DNA from: Wyeomyia smithii
Lineage: Eukaryota; Arthropoda; Insecta; Diptera; Culicidae
NCBI RefSeq assembly: GCF_029784165.1
Contig: NC_073696.1
Coordinates: 5,828,001-5,892,000, forward strand
Reading direction: 5' to 3'
Length of the DNA stretch: 64,000 nt
The position numbers and the translations under genes are program-made. The notes under the pieces are model-generated. The model did no database searches. It was not told the origin of the DNA and saw nothing but the letters and a program-made list of their open reading frames with translations. Shown here piece after piece: positions 35,509 through 48,249 of this stretch. The first letter of the stretch is position 1. Every line of letters starts with the position of its first letter.

Positions 35509-38307
35509 ATGCAATGTGAGAGGAAGCGAGAGATAGTTTATCTAAATATTACTGGTTTATCTACAAATTATGCCGCATTGCGGCGTTTTGTGGAAACAAC
35601 ACGTCCGATGTTAGTATTGCTGGCTGAAACTCATATAGTAGAAGCTGATGCATTCGATCAATATAACATACCGGGTTACAAAGTTGCTTTTTGCCTTTCA
35701 CACTCCAGACATACTGGAGGGGTTGCTATTTACGCCAAGGAATCTGCTAAATTCAACACTCGGTTAAACGAATGTGTCGAAAACAATTGGTTCCTGGGTA
35801 TATCAGTTGAAAGAGGCATGACGATGGGAAATTTCGGAATTGTATACCATTCCCCCAGTTCAAGTGACCAGCGTTTTTTGGAAATTTGAGATAACTGGTG
35901 GGAGAGTTTTGTAGATTTAAATAAATTAAACGTTATCGCTGGTGACTTTAATATTAATTGGCTTAATGAACCAAATTCGAATCAATTAAAGCAATTAGCA
36001 GATTTTTTCAATTTGCGACAAACTGTTTGTCAATATACAAGAATTTCCAGACAATCTCGTACATTAATAGATCACGTGTTTTCAAATTTTGATAATGTTC
36101 ATTCCATTACAGAGGCCGATTACAAAATTACAGATCATGAGACAATTTTTGTTTTTATTGAGAATGACCAAAACCGTGATGATAAAGTAAAGATAAAGTG
36201 CTGGAACAGATATTCGAAACAAGCAGTGTCTCAACTTGTTTCGAGAAGCTTGGATTTTCAACCAGTAACTGGTGATTTGGACAATAATGCAGCTGTTCTT
36301 ACCAACACGCTGAAAGAATGTACCAATAGTTTAGTTTTAGAAAAACATGTAAACTTGCATAATGCAAACAGCTGGAACACTTTAGATCTTCTGCGTTTAA
36401 AACGAAAAAGAGATAAAAGGTATAAGCAGTTTTACAGAAGTAACAGTAACGATGATTGGTATAGGTACACCGCGGCGCGTAACATGTATTCACGTGCCTT
36501 GAAAAAGGCTCGGTGTGAATATATACAGCGGAAGATTGATCAACATCGAAATAACAGCAAACAGTTATGGAAAATTTTGAAGAAACTAATGATAAGTAAA
36601 GATTGTAGCCCGCAATCCATAACTTTTAATGGCTTAGAAGAACAATCGGCGCGAGTAATAGTAAATAAATTTAACAATTATTTCGTTAACAGTGTTCAAT
36701 CGATAAATCATAGCATTGATTTGGTCAATGAGCCGGACGAGATAATACAGCCGATCAATAATAACTGTAGCTTTGATGGTTTTCATCCTATTACTTTTGC
36801 AGAGTTGAAAGATATTTGTTTTTCTTTGGAGAGATCGGCTGGTATCGACAATGTCAACGCAAAAGTAATACAAGATTGCTTTCATGTCATTGGACACGAT
36901 CTGCTGGACCTTATTAATGAATCACTGCAAACAGGGCACGTGCCTAAAGTTTGGAAGGAATCACTTGTGGTTCCTATCCCCAAGATTACTGGGACGGATA
37001 AAGCCGAAGAGTTCCGTCCCATTAACATGTTGCACACATTAGAGAAAATATTAGAACTTGTTGTAAAAGGCCAGCTGATGGATTATTTAAATCGTAATGA
37101 TTTGCTTATTCCATAGCAATCAGGTTATCGAGAGGGGCACTCTTGTGAGTCTGCATTGAATCTGGTGTTAGCAAAATGGAAAGAAAAAATCGAGGCTAAA
37201 GAAACTATTCTTGCTGTATTTTTGGATCTAAAACGCGCTTTTGAAACAATTTCTAGGCCCTTATTGTTGCAAACATTGGAGCGCTTTGGTATCGTAGGGA
37301 CAGCATATAAATGGTTTGAAAGCTATTTGTGTGCTAGAACTCAGAAGACTCGTTTTAATGATTTTGAATCGGATGCCATTGCTAATACACTTGGTGTACC
37401 GCAAGGAAGTGTTTTGGGGCCCATTTTGTTCATAATTTATATTAATGACATGAAGCGAGTTTTACGGTTTTGCGATATAAATTTATTTGCCGATGACACT
37501 GTTCTGTTCATTGCAGCGAAAAATCCAAACGATATTGTTGCACTTTTGAATCAAGATTTACATTATCTGGCGAATTGGTTAAAGTTTAAACAGCTTAAAT
37601 TGAATATTAGTAAAACACAGTACTTGATTATTTATTCTGCCAACTTCAGACCAGACGAAAACATTGTAATTGATGGTGAGACGATTGATCGCGTAAATGA
37701 ATTAAAGTATCTTGGAGTTATTATTGATGACAAATTAACTTTCAAGTCTCACATAGATAATGTCATCAAGAAAATGGCGAAAAAATACGGTATTTTGTGC
37801 CGTTTGAAAAATGAATTGACTGTTAGTAGTAAAATTAGTCTTTATAAGTCAATCATTTCACCACATATAGATTTTTGTTCATCCATAATATTTCTTGCAA
37901 ACAATACACAAATGTTGAGACTGCAGCGCTTACAAAATAAAGTAATGCGATTAATATTAAGATGTAATATATACACTTCCTCGAGTTTTATGCTGGACGC
38001 ATTACAATGGCTTTCTGTGAAGCAAAGAGTATATTTTTTGACAATGGTGTTTCTATATAAGATTTTGAATAATATGCTGCCTCGCTATTTGTGTGATCGA
38101 ATTGATAGAGGAAGTGATTTTCATAGGTACAACACTAGAAACGCGGATGATGCTAGAACACCACATTTTTTATTCGGAAGATCACAGAACTCTCTGTTGT
38201 ACGAAGAAATAAACTTTTTCAATTCGATGCCAAGACAAGTAAAACGTTCAGCAACAATGGCGGAGTTTAAAAGGCTTTGTATTTCACACATAAAGTCTGT
38301 CTTGTAG
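35509..38307 (+). pseudogene. CR1/L2-like ORF2: endonuclease and reverse transcriptase
   Basis: One frame of 933 codons is broken only by TGA at 35887-35889 and TAG at 37114-37116. The endonuclease part shows LAETHI, GIVYHSPSS, AGDFNINW and IDHVFSNF with TDHETI. The reverse transcriptase shows SAGIDNVNAKV, WKESLVVPIPK, FRPINMLHTLEKILE, FLDLKRAFETI, GVPQGSVLGPILFIIYINDM, FADD at 37486-37497 and LKYLGVIID. The C-terminus has RYNTRNADD and SMPRQVKR, usual for CR1/L2 proteins. ORF2 begins 13 bases after ORF1. It lies inside LRR intron 2, antisense to that gene. All catalytic boxes are intact, so the copy is fairly young; clade assignment is from motif style. Confidence 0.88.
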
Positions 38308-39417
38308 ACAGATTATATAGAATTTTTTGTAAATTAATGACGAAGATTGTAAAATTTAAACTTTTTTTCTAATTTATTGGGTACATCAAGTTATTATGTT
38401 CATTGATGATGATGGATTTTTGTTTGAATATAGTTATATAATAATTGATATTAGAGTTAAAAAAAATGAGTCGGCTACACATGTTTGAGCCACGCGCGCG
38501 TAGACTGACATAGACAATCTGGATATTGAGTACATCAGGTTTAAACCCCTGAAATTGAAACAAAAAGCATAACGGGTTGATAAGTTGCTTTTTGAGTTGC
38601 TGTCACCTTTATTTTCTTAATTTATTTGCTTTTACGATTTAAAAAAAGGGTTCGGAGAAAAAAACTGAAAAGGCTTGGGTTTGCCTGTGGACTGTAGAGC
38701 TCGTTATCGGGAATTATAGTGTCATAGGATCTCTCTCGTAGTTCTGGATCGTTATCCAGAACCAATTCTGTTTAGTTAACGCTCCTAAATGTTAGGTTCA
38801 ATTCCTAACCAAGTCCAGATAATTTTCGGGTTGGAAACGTTCTGGATGAGCCTTGGATCAATGTTATTGAAAAATCGTTTATTTTTTATTTATTTTCAAA
38901 TTATTGGTATTCTTTTGAAGGGTTACTATGTCTGTATTAATAACCAGTCCGTTATTTGCTTGTCAACTGGTTACATTATATGACTCTATATAATATCTTA
39001 CTTAGATAAATCGACCAGCTCAAACCGATGTAGGGGTATGAGGTGGGACCATCATCATCATTTATTCTCTTGATATTTTATGTGATGAAGTATGAAAAAG
39101 GGTAAAAAATTACGCAGAAAAGTTTATCTGCCTCAAACGGATACCACGATTTAAGTTTGTTTTACAGATTTTAGTGTGTATTCTGCAACTTTCTCGAATG
39201 TAAACATTGTGTCTAATTGTTATTCAGTGCTCTCGCAGTTTTCGTTCTCAAAATTTCAGTTTCGTGTTGAAAATTCAAAGTTATTTGCTGCACAATACCC
39301 AAATTACGCTCAGTATCCGAAGTTTTATTATTGAAAATTACAAAACTGGCAAAAGCGATTGTAAAACTGCACAGAGATAGCACGGTGTCAAAATTTCGAT
39401 TATTATCTAATTTTCAT
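38308..39417. other. 3' UTR of the CR1/L2-like element, then unclassified intron DNA
   Basis: The element's 3' end was not located; no poly-A tail or clear short tandem repeat closes it. It probably ends before 38570. The rest shows no gene. Confidence 0.35.
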
Positions 39418-40338
39418 GTACCTCTGATTTTTTCTCGCAAAAATGTTGCCAACTGGATAAGAATCAAGGATGGGGAAGTTAAAAAATATTTCATCGGCGA
39501 TTTTTTGAAAAATTTGGATTTTAATTTTTTTAAGCGCAAATCTACAAAAAAAAAATTCCCTCTAAATTCACTAATGTCAGTCATATTAACATAGTCAGCA
39601 ACCAGTGCATTTGAGGGTAGTGCAGTGTCATTTAATTTCAAAAAATTTAACAATTAAAACAGTCATTTTACCACAGACAAACAAACGTACCACTCCATAC
39701 AAAATTCTAAAAAACTGTGGTTCCGATTATTTTGTGCGACACGTACTGAACATATTCCGCAAATGATAAGCTTTCAGCCTTACTGCTGTTTCTGGCAGCA
39801 CGGCACGCGACTGTCTACTGAGTTCAAAGGTAAAAGGGCTGATGTGCACCACCGCTGGGCGGGAATATTCCGCGTAATTGAAACTCATTTGAATTGACAT
39901 AATATGAATATAAATTTCAAGGTACCTCACGGTCTCAAAATTTCGATTGTTAACGAATTTTCATGTACCTCTATATTTTTTCGCAGAAATGTTGCCAACT
40001 GGATAGGAATCAAGGATCTGAAAGTTAAAAAATGGGGTAAGGAACATATTCTAAGCAGCTTTAGGAACCGCCTGTGTATTCAGACGAAATACTCGAAATG
40101 TGTTGGGTGAAACTCAAACAGTAGTATATCAATCTGTTCTCTATCATTTTCTCTGTTCGAACTTGTTTCAGATAGTAAAACTAAGTTAGCAAACTTTAAC
40201 AATCATTAATCAAAGTTACCAAGCGAGGGACACTATTCCAATCACCCCGAACCTATTTTAAGCAGTTTCCATCTGTTTTGCAAGCGTTTTTTTTTCAGCA
40301 CCTGAAGTGGCTCCTAAATGGCTGCAATATAGATCGAT

Positions 40339-40704
40339 TTGTTTCAATTGCAATTGTTCACAGATTTCTTTGTGATTAACGGTATTTCTTATGTTCGTAA
40401 GACAGCTAGATGTCCAAGTAAGCATCACCTGAAACAAATTGGTCAGTCAGATGACGAAATTTGTCGCCTCTGCGGGTTCGAATGTGAAACCTCAGAACAT
40501 TTGCTTTGCCACTGCAGTGCACTAATACAGCGCAGAATAAGAGCCTTTGGAAAAGGAACTTTGGAGCCTTTTGAGGTCTGGTCTGCGAATCCTAATGAGG
40601 TAATACATTTCATACGAAATTCAGTGCCTAATTGGGAGAAAGGGTGCGATATGACAACGACGATCACTTCCATCAATAGTGATATGTCTGCCACGAGTAC
40701 CTAG
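40339..40704 (+). pseudogene. Non-LTR retrotransposon pol C-terminus (LOA/I-type)
   Basis: A 121-aa frame ends in the cysteine-histidine motif CRLCGFECETSEHLLCHCSAL followed by RIRAFGKGTLEP. This C-terminal finger sits after RNase H in LOA and I group elements. Upstream phrases KTARCPSKHHLKQIG agree with the RNase H-to-finger linker. Only the last ~110 residues remain, so it is a 5'-truncated remnant. It lies between the arms of the foldback. Confidence 0.65.
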
Positions 40705-41261
40705 ACTAAAGAAGAGGTATACCACAAAAGATCAAAATAATGGTCGCAGTGGTCCAAATCTTACAAAAAAAAGACAGCTAGACAGTTTTCGTTTCCATCA
40801 TTGAAATTGTCGATATTGATCAAAATGCAGGAGTTTGAGGCCTGTTTTCTTCGACTGATTAAAATAAGCGCTACTGCTTAAGCCGTTCCCTTCCCTATTC
40901 CATCGGCGATTTTTTTGAAAAACTGAATTAATTTATTTAAAAGATAAAAGACGTTCAGCGCAAAAAAATTAAGATGTAACAATTTTTGTGGGATGCAGGA
41001 AAAACGTACGGAAATCCAGCAAACCAGTTTGTCTTTATGTTTTCGTAGAGAAAATTTCCTTAATGTTCAATCTTTGTCGGATTAGGTAAATAAATTCATT
41101 AAAAAACATTTTTCCTTTGAAAAATTCAAAGTTATTTATATTTAAGTATCTTTATTGGAGTCGTGGACGTGCATATCTCGATGCTTCAGATCTTGTTCGA
41201 AAAGATGCGTCAGCAATAAGTAATTTGACAATAATTAGATCACATTCGACTTAACTTTGGA

Positions 41262-41453
41262 CTGTCAGTACACCCCCAGATAACAACTTCCGCACAAAAC
41301 TCTAGGATACTTTTTATTATTTTCGTTATACATAGGCAGAAAGTGAGAAAAGAGCATTTTCTTCCACTGCTCGCCTATTCTTTTCGTAGATTCAGTTTTT
41401 TTGAAGCACAAGGCGCAAACCAAATTTCTACATTTCTCGTGGTATAGCTTCAT
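41262..41453 (-). CDS. Small Cys-rich open frame between foldback arms, function unknown
   Basis: Starting at MKLYHEKCRNLVCALCFKK and ending in PRVLCGSCYLGVY, it has 62 residues with C-x4-C-x2-C and C-x2-C clusters about 40 residues apart, the spacing of a zinc-binding fold. This pattern recalls an N-terminal domain seen in element-encoded proteins of invertebrates, which I cannot verify. No downstream domain was seen, so it is likely a fragment of a lost transposon gene rather than a host gene. Confidence 0.3.
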
Positions 41454-42066
41454 GGTTTATCCGTAAAATTTTCGAAATAAAGTGACATTGCACTATCCTC
41501 AAATGCATTGGTTGCTGTGATTTCCTATGGTTAAATCACAGACAAACAGAGGTACTTTGAAATTTATATTCATGAATGAAAATAACGGTCAATTCAAATG
41601 AGTTTCAATTACGCGGAATGTTCCCGCCGCAGCGGTGGTGCACATCAGCCCTTTTACCTTTAAACTCAGTAGACAGTCGCGTGCCGTGCTGCCAGAAACA
41701 GCAGTAAGGCTGAAAGTTTATCGTTTGCGGAATATGTTCAGTACGTGTTGCACAAAATAACCGGAACCACAGTTTTTTAGAATTTTGTATGGAGTGGTAC
41801 GTCTGTTTGTCTGTGGTAAAATGACTGACATAATTGTTACATTTTTGAAACTAAATGACACTGCACTACCCTCAAAAGCACTGGTTGCTGACTATGTTAA
41901 TATGACTGAAATTAGGGAAGTTAAAGGGATCTTTTTTCGTAGATTTGCGCTAAAAAAAATTAAAATCCAAATTTTTCAAAAAATCGCCGATGAAATATTT
42001 TTTAGCTTCCCGATCCTTGATTCTTATCCAGTTGGCAACATTTTTGCGAAAAAAAATCAGAGGTAC

Positions 42067-43329
42067 GAAAAGCGTGGCTTCTTCTCACCAGCTAAGTGAT
42101 CGAGGCGTCCTTCAAAGACAACTGGCCGAATTAACAGAGCTATCGTGAAGAAGGCGGAGTTGGACAGGGGACTATCAGCTTCGAAAATTACGAAACAGTT
42201 CGAAAGCGAGTTTTCCATTCAACTGACATCATAATCCGTACGAAATCGCTCTCATTAGGAAGGTCTTAAAAACAGAGTAGTACTCAAGAGGCCATGGTTA
42301 TTCGCAAAAAATATCAAAAAAAAGTTCAAGTGGGCCCTGGACCACATTTCATGGACTAGTGATAACTGCAATAAGATGATTCGATCAGATAAGACAAAAG
42401 TAATGTTTTTTCGGGTTCTGATGGTATCACAAGAAAATGGCGGCATATTTATGGTATCGGAGAATTTAAGCTATATTAAGCTATATCATGACCAAGGAGG
42501 TTTATTTTGACATTTTGAATCGAAAACTACAAGCGACTGCAAAAAAAACTAGAGTTGGGGCGCAGACATAAGTCATTCCGATTCCGGGATTGAGGTAATA
42601 TATGCACCCAACGCAAACGGGGAACATTTTATTACTTTAGGGCAATTTTTTATTACTTATTGTGTCTTATGACCGCGCATTATACACAAAGAGTAACAAA
42701 CAAAAAGTAATGAAAATTATGACGGCCACACGCTTGTATGTGTTTCTGGAGAAGAACATACAGCCAAGCACCGCAATGCATGTGTTAGCAAGACTTCACT
42801 CGCTGCATTTGTATTGATGCAACGATCAGGTTCATTTTTGTCCGCTTCACCCACACATAATCAGAATCTCAACCGTCAACCTCAAATGTCTAATTAGAAA
42901 CACTTTCGTTTCGTCCCCTTGTGTTAACTTGAAATGGAAATAGATCATTGCACACGAAAAATAACCTCACTTTTCCTACACTTCCCACGGGTTTGTTTAC
43001 AATCTGTTCCATTCACTTTTTATGTGATAGGAGTGAAAATGAATGATACGAGTACGCCTTTGCGAATTCGTTACTGTGATCTTTTGGTTTATTCTTAAAA
43101 ACATATTTTTTAAGAAGACATTTCCGCATTTTTATTCGAGCCGAAAATTTTACTATGTAAATAAACCCGCGACAACTGTCAAATCCCTTTCTTCTTCTTG
43201 TTTTGTGACGTCATCGTGCAATGATCTATATGTAATACTGTCTGACCAGAGTTGCCGAAGTTGCGAATATTGTCTGGTTAGGCACGAGTATTGTATTTTC
43301 AAACAGGTGCAAATGAGTTTCCATGAACC
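42067..43329. other. Intron 2 DNA, nothing recognised
   Basis: No gene or bounded repeat. Confidence 0.35.
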
Positions 43330-43830
43330 AATGAGTATGTGTTTTAGATATCTTGCAGGAAAGCGAATGTTTTTGTTTTTCTCTAACGCAGTTTACAGAT
43401 CGTGATGTCATTTCAAGACGCATTTCAAGTCTTTGAAATCATCAACGTTCGCATACTCTTTGACGGAGAAAATGCTGCTTGGCAGCTCTTGTCATATTTT
43501 TTCTCTACTCCGTATGCATATAACGAGCGAACTAATACACGCACACCGGATGAATTGGAGATTGAAGAAACTTGAAAGCCATGTGCAACATATGCGACGG
43601 TGTGTGATTTTTTTTTGCTTGAGATGGAAAGGGAGCAGTTTTCGACAGAAAAATCTTGCATGTGGTTCAAACGACCATTATTAGATAGTCGTACTCCCGT
43701 AATACGTGCTAAATATATGGCAGTATGTGTTGTTACTTGACTGGGGAAGAATTTTATTGCCTTTAAAGAAATAGGTTTGTTACCAAAAAGGCAATTTTGC
43801 GCTATTGCTTCTAAAGTAATAAGGAAAAGT
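43330..43830 (+). repeat. Dispersed repeat family R43, copy C (longest)
   Basis: Shares blocks with 22925-23330 (inverted) and 28740-28965 (direct). It contains GCAGTTTACAGATCG, ATGAATTGGAGATT, and the tail TTGTTACTTGACTGGGGAAG. Copy A lacks some of the middle. No coding sequence or ends. Confidence 0.65.
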
Positions 43831-44595
43831 TTTGCGTGTGTCCATTTCAGGATGTTTCAAGGCAGTTTGAATTTAAAATGGTGTCAAAGATCGGATGTTG
43901 GCCGGACGGATATCAGAAACGAAGGGAACAAATCATTGGTGGTATTACCTGCAGAGTAAAATTGCTTTTGGTAGTAAGTACAACTTACCCACAAAGTTTC
44001 ATTGAATTCTGAGAGGGTGCTGCCAACATCTGGTCGATATGGCGCGAAATCCGCCTTTATCTATAAATCCATTCAAAATTTAATGTCTATGTAATTCGCT
44101 CAAAAAACGGGTAACCATTTCAAACTTTTAGTGAAACTTTGCACAGATGTTCCTATGGAATGAAGATGTTATTTTCTGCTATTAGTATTTTTTTTAAAAA
44201 TTGGGACTAATTTGTGAAAAAGGTTTATGTAAAAAGGGTATTGATGATTATAAATATTCCAAGAGCAAGAACTTTAATTAATTATCGCAATGAAGCTCTT
44301 TGCAATGTAGGACGACGTCTTTCTATGAGGATCCATTTCGAGATTTCTTTCGCATCTGGTGAAATGTTTTATATATAACATTTTAATCATGTATAGCGAT
44401 GTGAAAATCGACACATTTGATTATGGATTATACAACATTCGATGCTTGTATTTTATAAGATTTATTTTTAGCTCTAAATAATATATTATAATACTTACTA
44501 TTAAAAAAAAAGACAATGAACAAGCCCAAAGCAATTTTCGACGCTAATTTTGCAACGCGTTTTTCTCGAAACTCTGATGCTAGTGTTGCGCGAAA
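43831..44595. other. Intron 2 DNA, nothing recognised
   Basis: No gene or bounded repeat. Confidence 0.35.
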
Positions 44596-44788
44596 CCGAC
44601 GAGATGCTGCATATGAAGCACATAGAACCATACAGCTTTTTAAGTTCCGTCATTCTCGCTTCTGCGTTTACGGAACTGGTCATTCTCATTGCCTTAGAGA
44701 AAAAAGTGACCGACTCGCAGAAGCGACAATGACGGAGCTTGGAAAAGTTGTATAGTTGTATGCGCTTCATATGCATCATCTCTCGGAA
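44596..44788. repeat. Imperfect hairpin with ~75-bp arms
   Basis: The left arm (44596-44668; 'gatgctgcatatgaagcaca', 'ttccgtcattctcgcttctg') is mirrored by 44714-44788. The loop is about 45 bp. Arms differ by scattered mismatches. It may be a small MITE or the stem of a longer foldback; a hairpin RNA is possible but unsupported. Confidence 0.6.
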
Positions 44789-44902
44789 GATATTTAAGAA
44801 CTGCTGCTGGTGCGTCCGCTTCAGAAGCCAAATTAGTAATGAACGCACGCTGCATGCCTGTACTGCTTTTATGCATGAAAAGAATCGTGAGACTATGTTC
44901 CC

Positions 44903-46371
44903 TAGGGTGGCAGCGAAAATGATCATGTCAAATTTCTAAAACCGACCATGTACATTTTGTTTATTGACCTAAAAAAAAAGATCTGTGCAGAATTTCAAAT
45001 TATTAGGGATCTTGATTTTCGAGGGTCAAAACATCAAAATTTTAAGCGCTTCGTGGCACACCTAAATCAAAGACCTTAAAGTTTTCAACCTTTGAAAAAC
45101 CACCAAGCGGGAAGTACAGGAAATTGGGAAAATTGACTTTTTTTTCGATGCCAAATGTCTTAAACATGCATAGTGCGTCGAGATCTGGTGTGACCTCGAA
45201 AAAAAAAAATTTCGAGCGAAAATCGACCTTCTGGGACTTGGCCGTTTTCTGAGCAACCGAAAGCTCAATATGGAATATTTAAAATCGGGATTCTAGAATG
45301 ACTCACAGTTCGTTCCAAACCAGACGTAAATTATTTTAGTGTTCATTTGTTATCTCAAACTTGATTTTCATCAAACTTATGCCATTAACGTTGCGTTACT
45401 CGATGTGGAACTCGTAAATGGAAAATTACAAAGAGTTTTGTACAAAACATAACAGTTGCTCAAATGGGGAGTTTTAATTTGAAAAAATACTTGCTTTTTC
45501 TTATACTAATCGATAAGGTCGGTCTTTCAGTAGGCACTACGTATTTTTTCTTAAATCTCTACGATTTTTCTTTGATTTTTAAATTGAAAAAGAATATTTT
45601 TTTACTCACTGGCGAGTAGTGAACAAAAAGACACTTCTGCTACAAGAAAAAATAACCCTCGTAGAGCACAAAATGACATTTCTGTGGAAATATAACCCTA
45701 ATTCGCATGCTTTAACAGGGATGCCAAATGCGAAGACTTGTTTTAATTTCGAAGACATCAGGGCTCGTGTGAATAAGTGGAAGCCTAATAGTCGGTGTGT
45801 TAATCGCACCCGATTGAATGTTTTCACTGGGATTTTTGCTAACATTGAATGGGGACCGTGTTTACAGATTGCTTATGTGTGCAGATATTTTTTATAGAGT
45901 GTGAAGACATTTGAAATATGACTTAGCATCCCTGTGTCATGATTTCTTGACGGCAGGGTTTGTCCTAAAATCACTTACAGTTGTTAAAATTCGAAATCAA
46001 TTTTTTTCAATAGTACTGCTGTTTAAATTGAAAACAAGTCAGTAGAAAATGAAATTCTTTGACATTTCTAATCAAAAGAAAAAATAACATACATACCCCT
46101 AAAACACCTTTTTTTGATCAAAAATTTTTTTTTTCGATATAACTCCAGACCTCGTCGTTTTATGCATTTTTAAGACATTTGGCTTAAAAAAATTTTTTTT
46201 TTGATTTTAATAATTTCCAGTACTCTACCCTTGGCAGATTTTCGAGGATTGAAAAATCGCAATTTTGAAAAATCGCTGAAATTTTGCACAGATGATTTTT
46301 TTTGGACCAATAAACAAAATATACATGGTCGGTTTTAGAAATTTGACATGACCATTTTCGCTTCCACCCTA
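44903..46371. mobile_element. TA-type foldback element, 1.47 kb
   Basis: The ends TAGGGTGGCAGCGAAAATGA and, reverse complemented, TAGGGTGGAAGCGAAAATGG continue as an inverted repeat through 'catgtcaaatttctaaaacc' and 'gaccatgta', strong for ~100 bp and weaker for ~300 bp. TA borders both ends. Internally, 'gccaaatgtcttaaa.atgca' and 'cgtcgagatctggtgt' appear in both arms and are shared with 964-2714 and 11813-12060. No transposase. Confidence 0.7.
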
Positions 46372-48239
46372 ATGTACATGGTCGGTATTTCAATTCGATG
46401 AAGACTTTTTTCCATACATCTCATTACCGCCCTGATGTTCCCACACCAACGTACCGTGCTACAGAGGATGGGAGACGCGAAAGGTAGGCGGATCGGATTG
46501 TGCCTGATTTTTTTTCGGTTCAATTCTTGTGCGGCAGAAGACAGTTTCCGACTGTAGAATGGACAAAGTGCATGATGGCTGCTATGAAAGCAGCAGATGA
46601 ATTGCTACTTCACTACTAACTGAAACGAAATTCGGTTTTTGGGAGTACTTGTTACAATACAAACACTGTCCTTCTCAGGACAAACAAATTTACAATTGAA
46701 AAGTTAATTAATTTTTTTTTTGGTTATACCCATAGGTATAGACCGAATTGACACGAGCTGGAAGAAATATGTTTTCTTTTGCCATGGTAATAGGTCGAGC
46801 ACTGGTACACTGGCTTCTACAGGACAAATAGGTTTGAAAATTGAAGAGCTGCAATAGCTTGAAGAAAAGTGTTCTAATAAGTGGTGGTGATAGCTTGAGT
46901 ATTGGCTCACTGTCTTCTCTACGGGATCAAAATTTATGACATTAGAAGACATGAACGATACTAACATTTCTGTTCGTCGTGAGGGGACAGGAGGAGTTAT
47001 GCGATGAATATGTCGTTACAATGAGATCTAAATATATTAAAGCGGTGATGAAATTGGAACCAATGACTTCGGCAAGTAAAAATTAAGGCGTGGTAATTTC
47101 AGTTTCCTACCCTCTTGCTTTTTGTAGTAACGTTAGATAAATATTGACAATTGTATGATCATAGTGAAAAAAATTTTAAAATTCCCCAAAATAAATAAAG
47201 AAAAGCTGTAAAGGTTTGCTTGAGCGGTATAATGTCTTCAGCAAAGTTTTAGACAATAACTTTGTCCTTCTAGAAAAGAAGACCGTAAGACAAAACAATT
47301 TTTCATAGTAAAAAGTAAATTAGATATCAAACATCTTCGTCAGTGATTTTCATAAGCAGGTCATAACATTACTACAGAAATACGCCGAAGAAAACCATTG
47401 GTGATGACGTTCGATACCTCTCTCAAAAAAGGCATTTAAAAAGAAAATCTCATAGTTTTGTTCCAAATTTTTACTGTGTAGGTATATAATGCGTTATTAT
47501 CTGTAATTTTTTTGAAGACTATACCAATCAAACAATCCGTTTTGGCTCTAAAACTTTTTTATCATTATTAGGCACTCAGACAATTCCATTCATAAGCTCT
47601 TTGCAGTAAGAAATCTTGCTTCAGGAGCTTTTCCTGAACCGTGAGCCTGCCTATTGATGACAAAAATATTTTTAGAGCCAAAAAGGTTTGTTTATTTGGT
47701 TTATTTAGTGTCTTCGGCAAAGTTGTAGATAATTTTGTCCTCCTAAAGTACTTTGCCGAAGACATCATATCAATCAAACAAACAGTTCTGGCTTCAACAT
47801 TTTTTTTTTGAAAAATTTAAAATTTTTATTTATGACCATCATATTTATCTTACCTTGTAATAAACTTTTGGAGAGAACAGTTTTTTAAATTGTTACCCAG
47901 AGGAGTTAAACTAACAGTCGATAGAAAGCATAGCGTAAATTGTTACTGACCAAATTGTTCTGACTCTAGAAATAATTGTAACCGTCAAGACCCTTTTAAA
48001 AAAATCTTTTTCACACATTAATCACGATCAAACAAAATACTAATAGCACAAAACGGCATCTTTAGCCCATAGGAATACCTGTGCAAAGTTGCAGCCAAAT
48101 CATAAATAGGAATCAGAAAAAGAATATAAAAATTGCGACCTTCTTTATGTAACTGCTCGTCTATATTACAAAATAAATAAAGCAGACATGAAAAACACAG
48201 CTATCTTCAATTATAAGCTGTCAAAGTTTTTAATGAGTA
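46372..48239. other. Intron 2 DNA with short repeats
   Basis: A phrase 'tgtcttc.gcaaagtt.tag' recurs at 47232 and 47708, and an inverted form (ACTTTGCCGAAGACATCA) at 47751 makes a short hairpin. No gene was recognised. Confidence 0.4.
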
Positions 48240-48249
48240 TTTACTCAAA

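Larger units (their letters stand above)
39418..42066. mobile_element. Foldback structure with ~510-bp arms
   Basis: The left arm 39418-39928 and right arm 41549-42066 are inverted copies at well over 90 percent identity by eye. Both start GTACCTCTGATTTTTT at the outside and end in AAATTTCAA(A/G)GTACCTC at the inside. A partial further copy in direct orientation follows the left arm (39925-40040). The 1.6-kb centre holds an RNase H-side retrotransposon scrap and a Cys-rich open frame. The outer phrase GTACCTC at both ends of each arm suggests the arm is itself a repeat unit present twice. Classification is open. Confidence 0.75.

Noticed and set aside
46704..46967. 87-aa minus-strand frame with Ser/His runs
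   Set aside because: Low complexity and no family signature; it lies in repeat-rich intron DNA.
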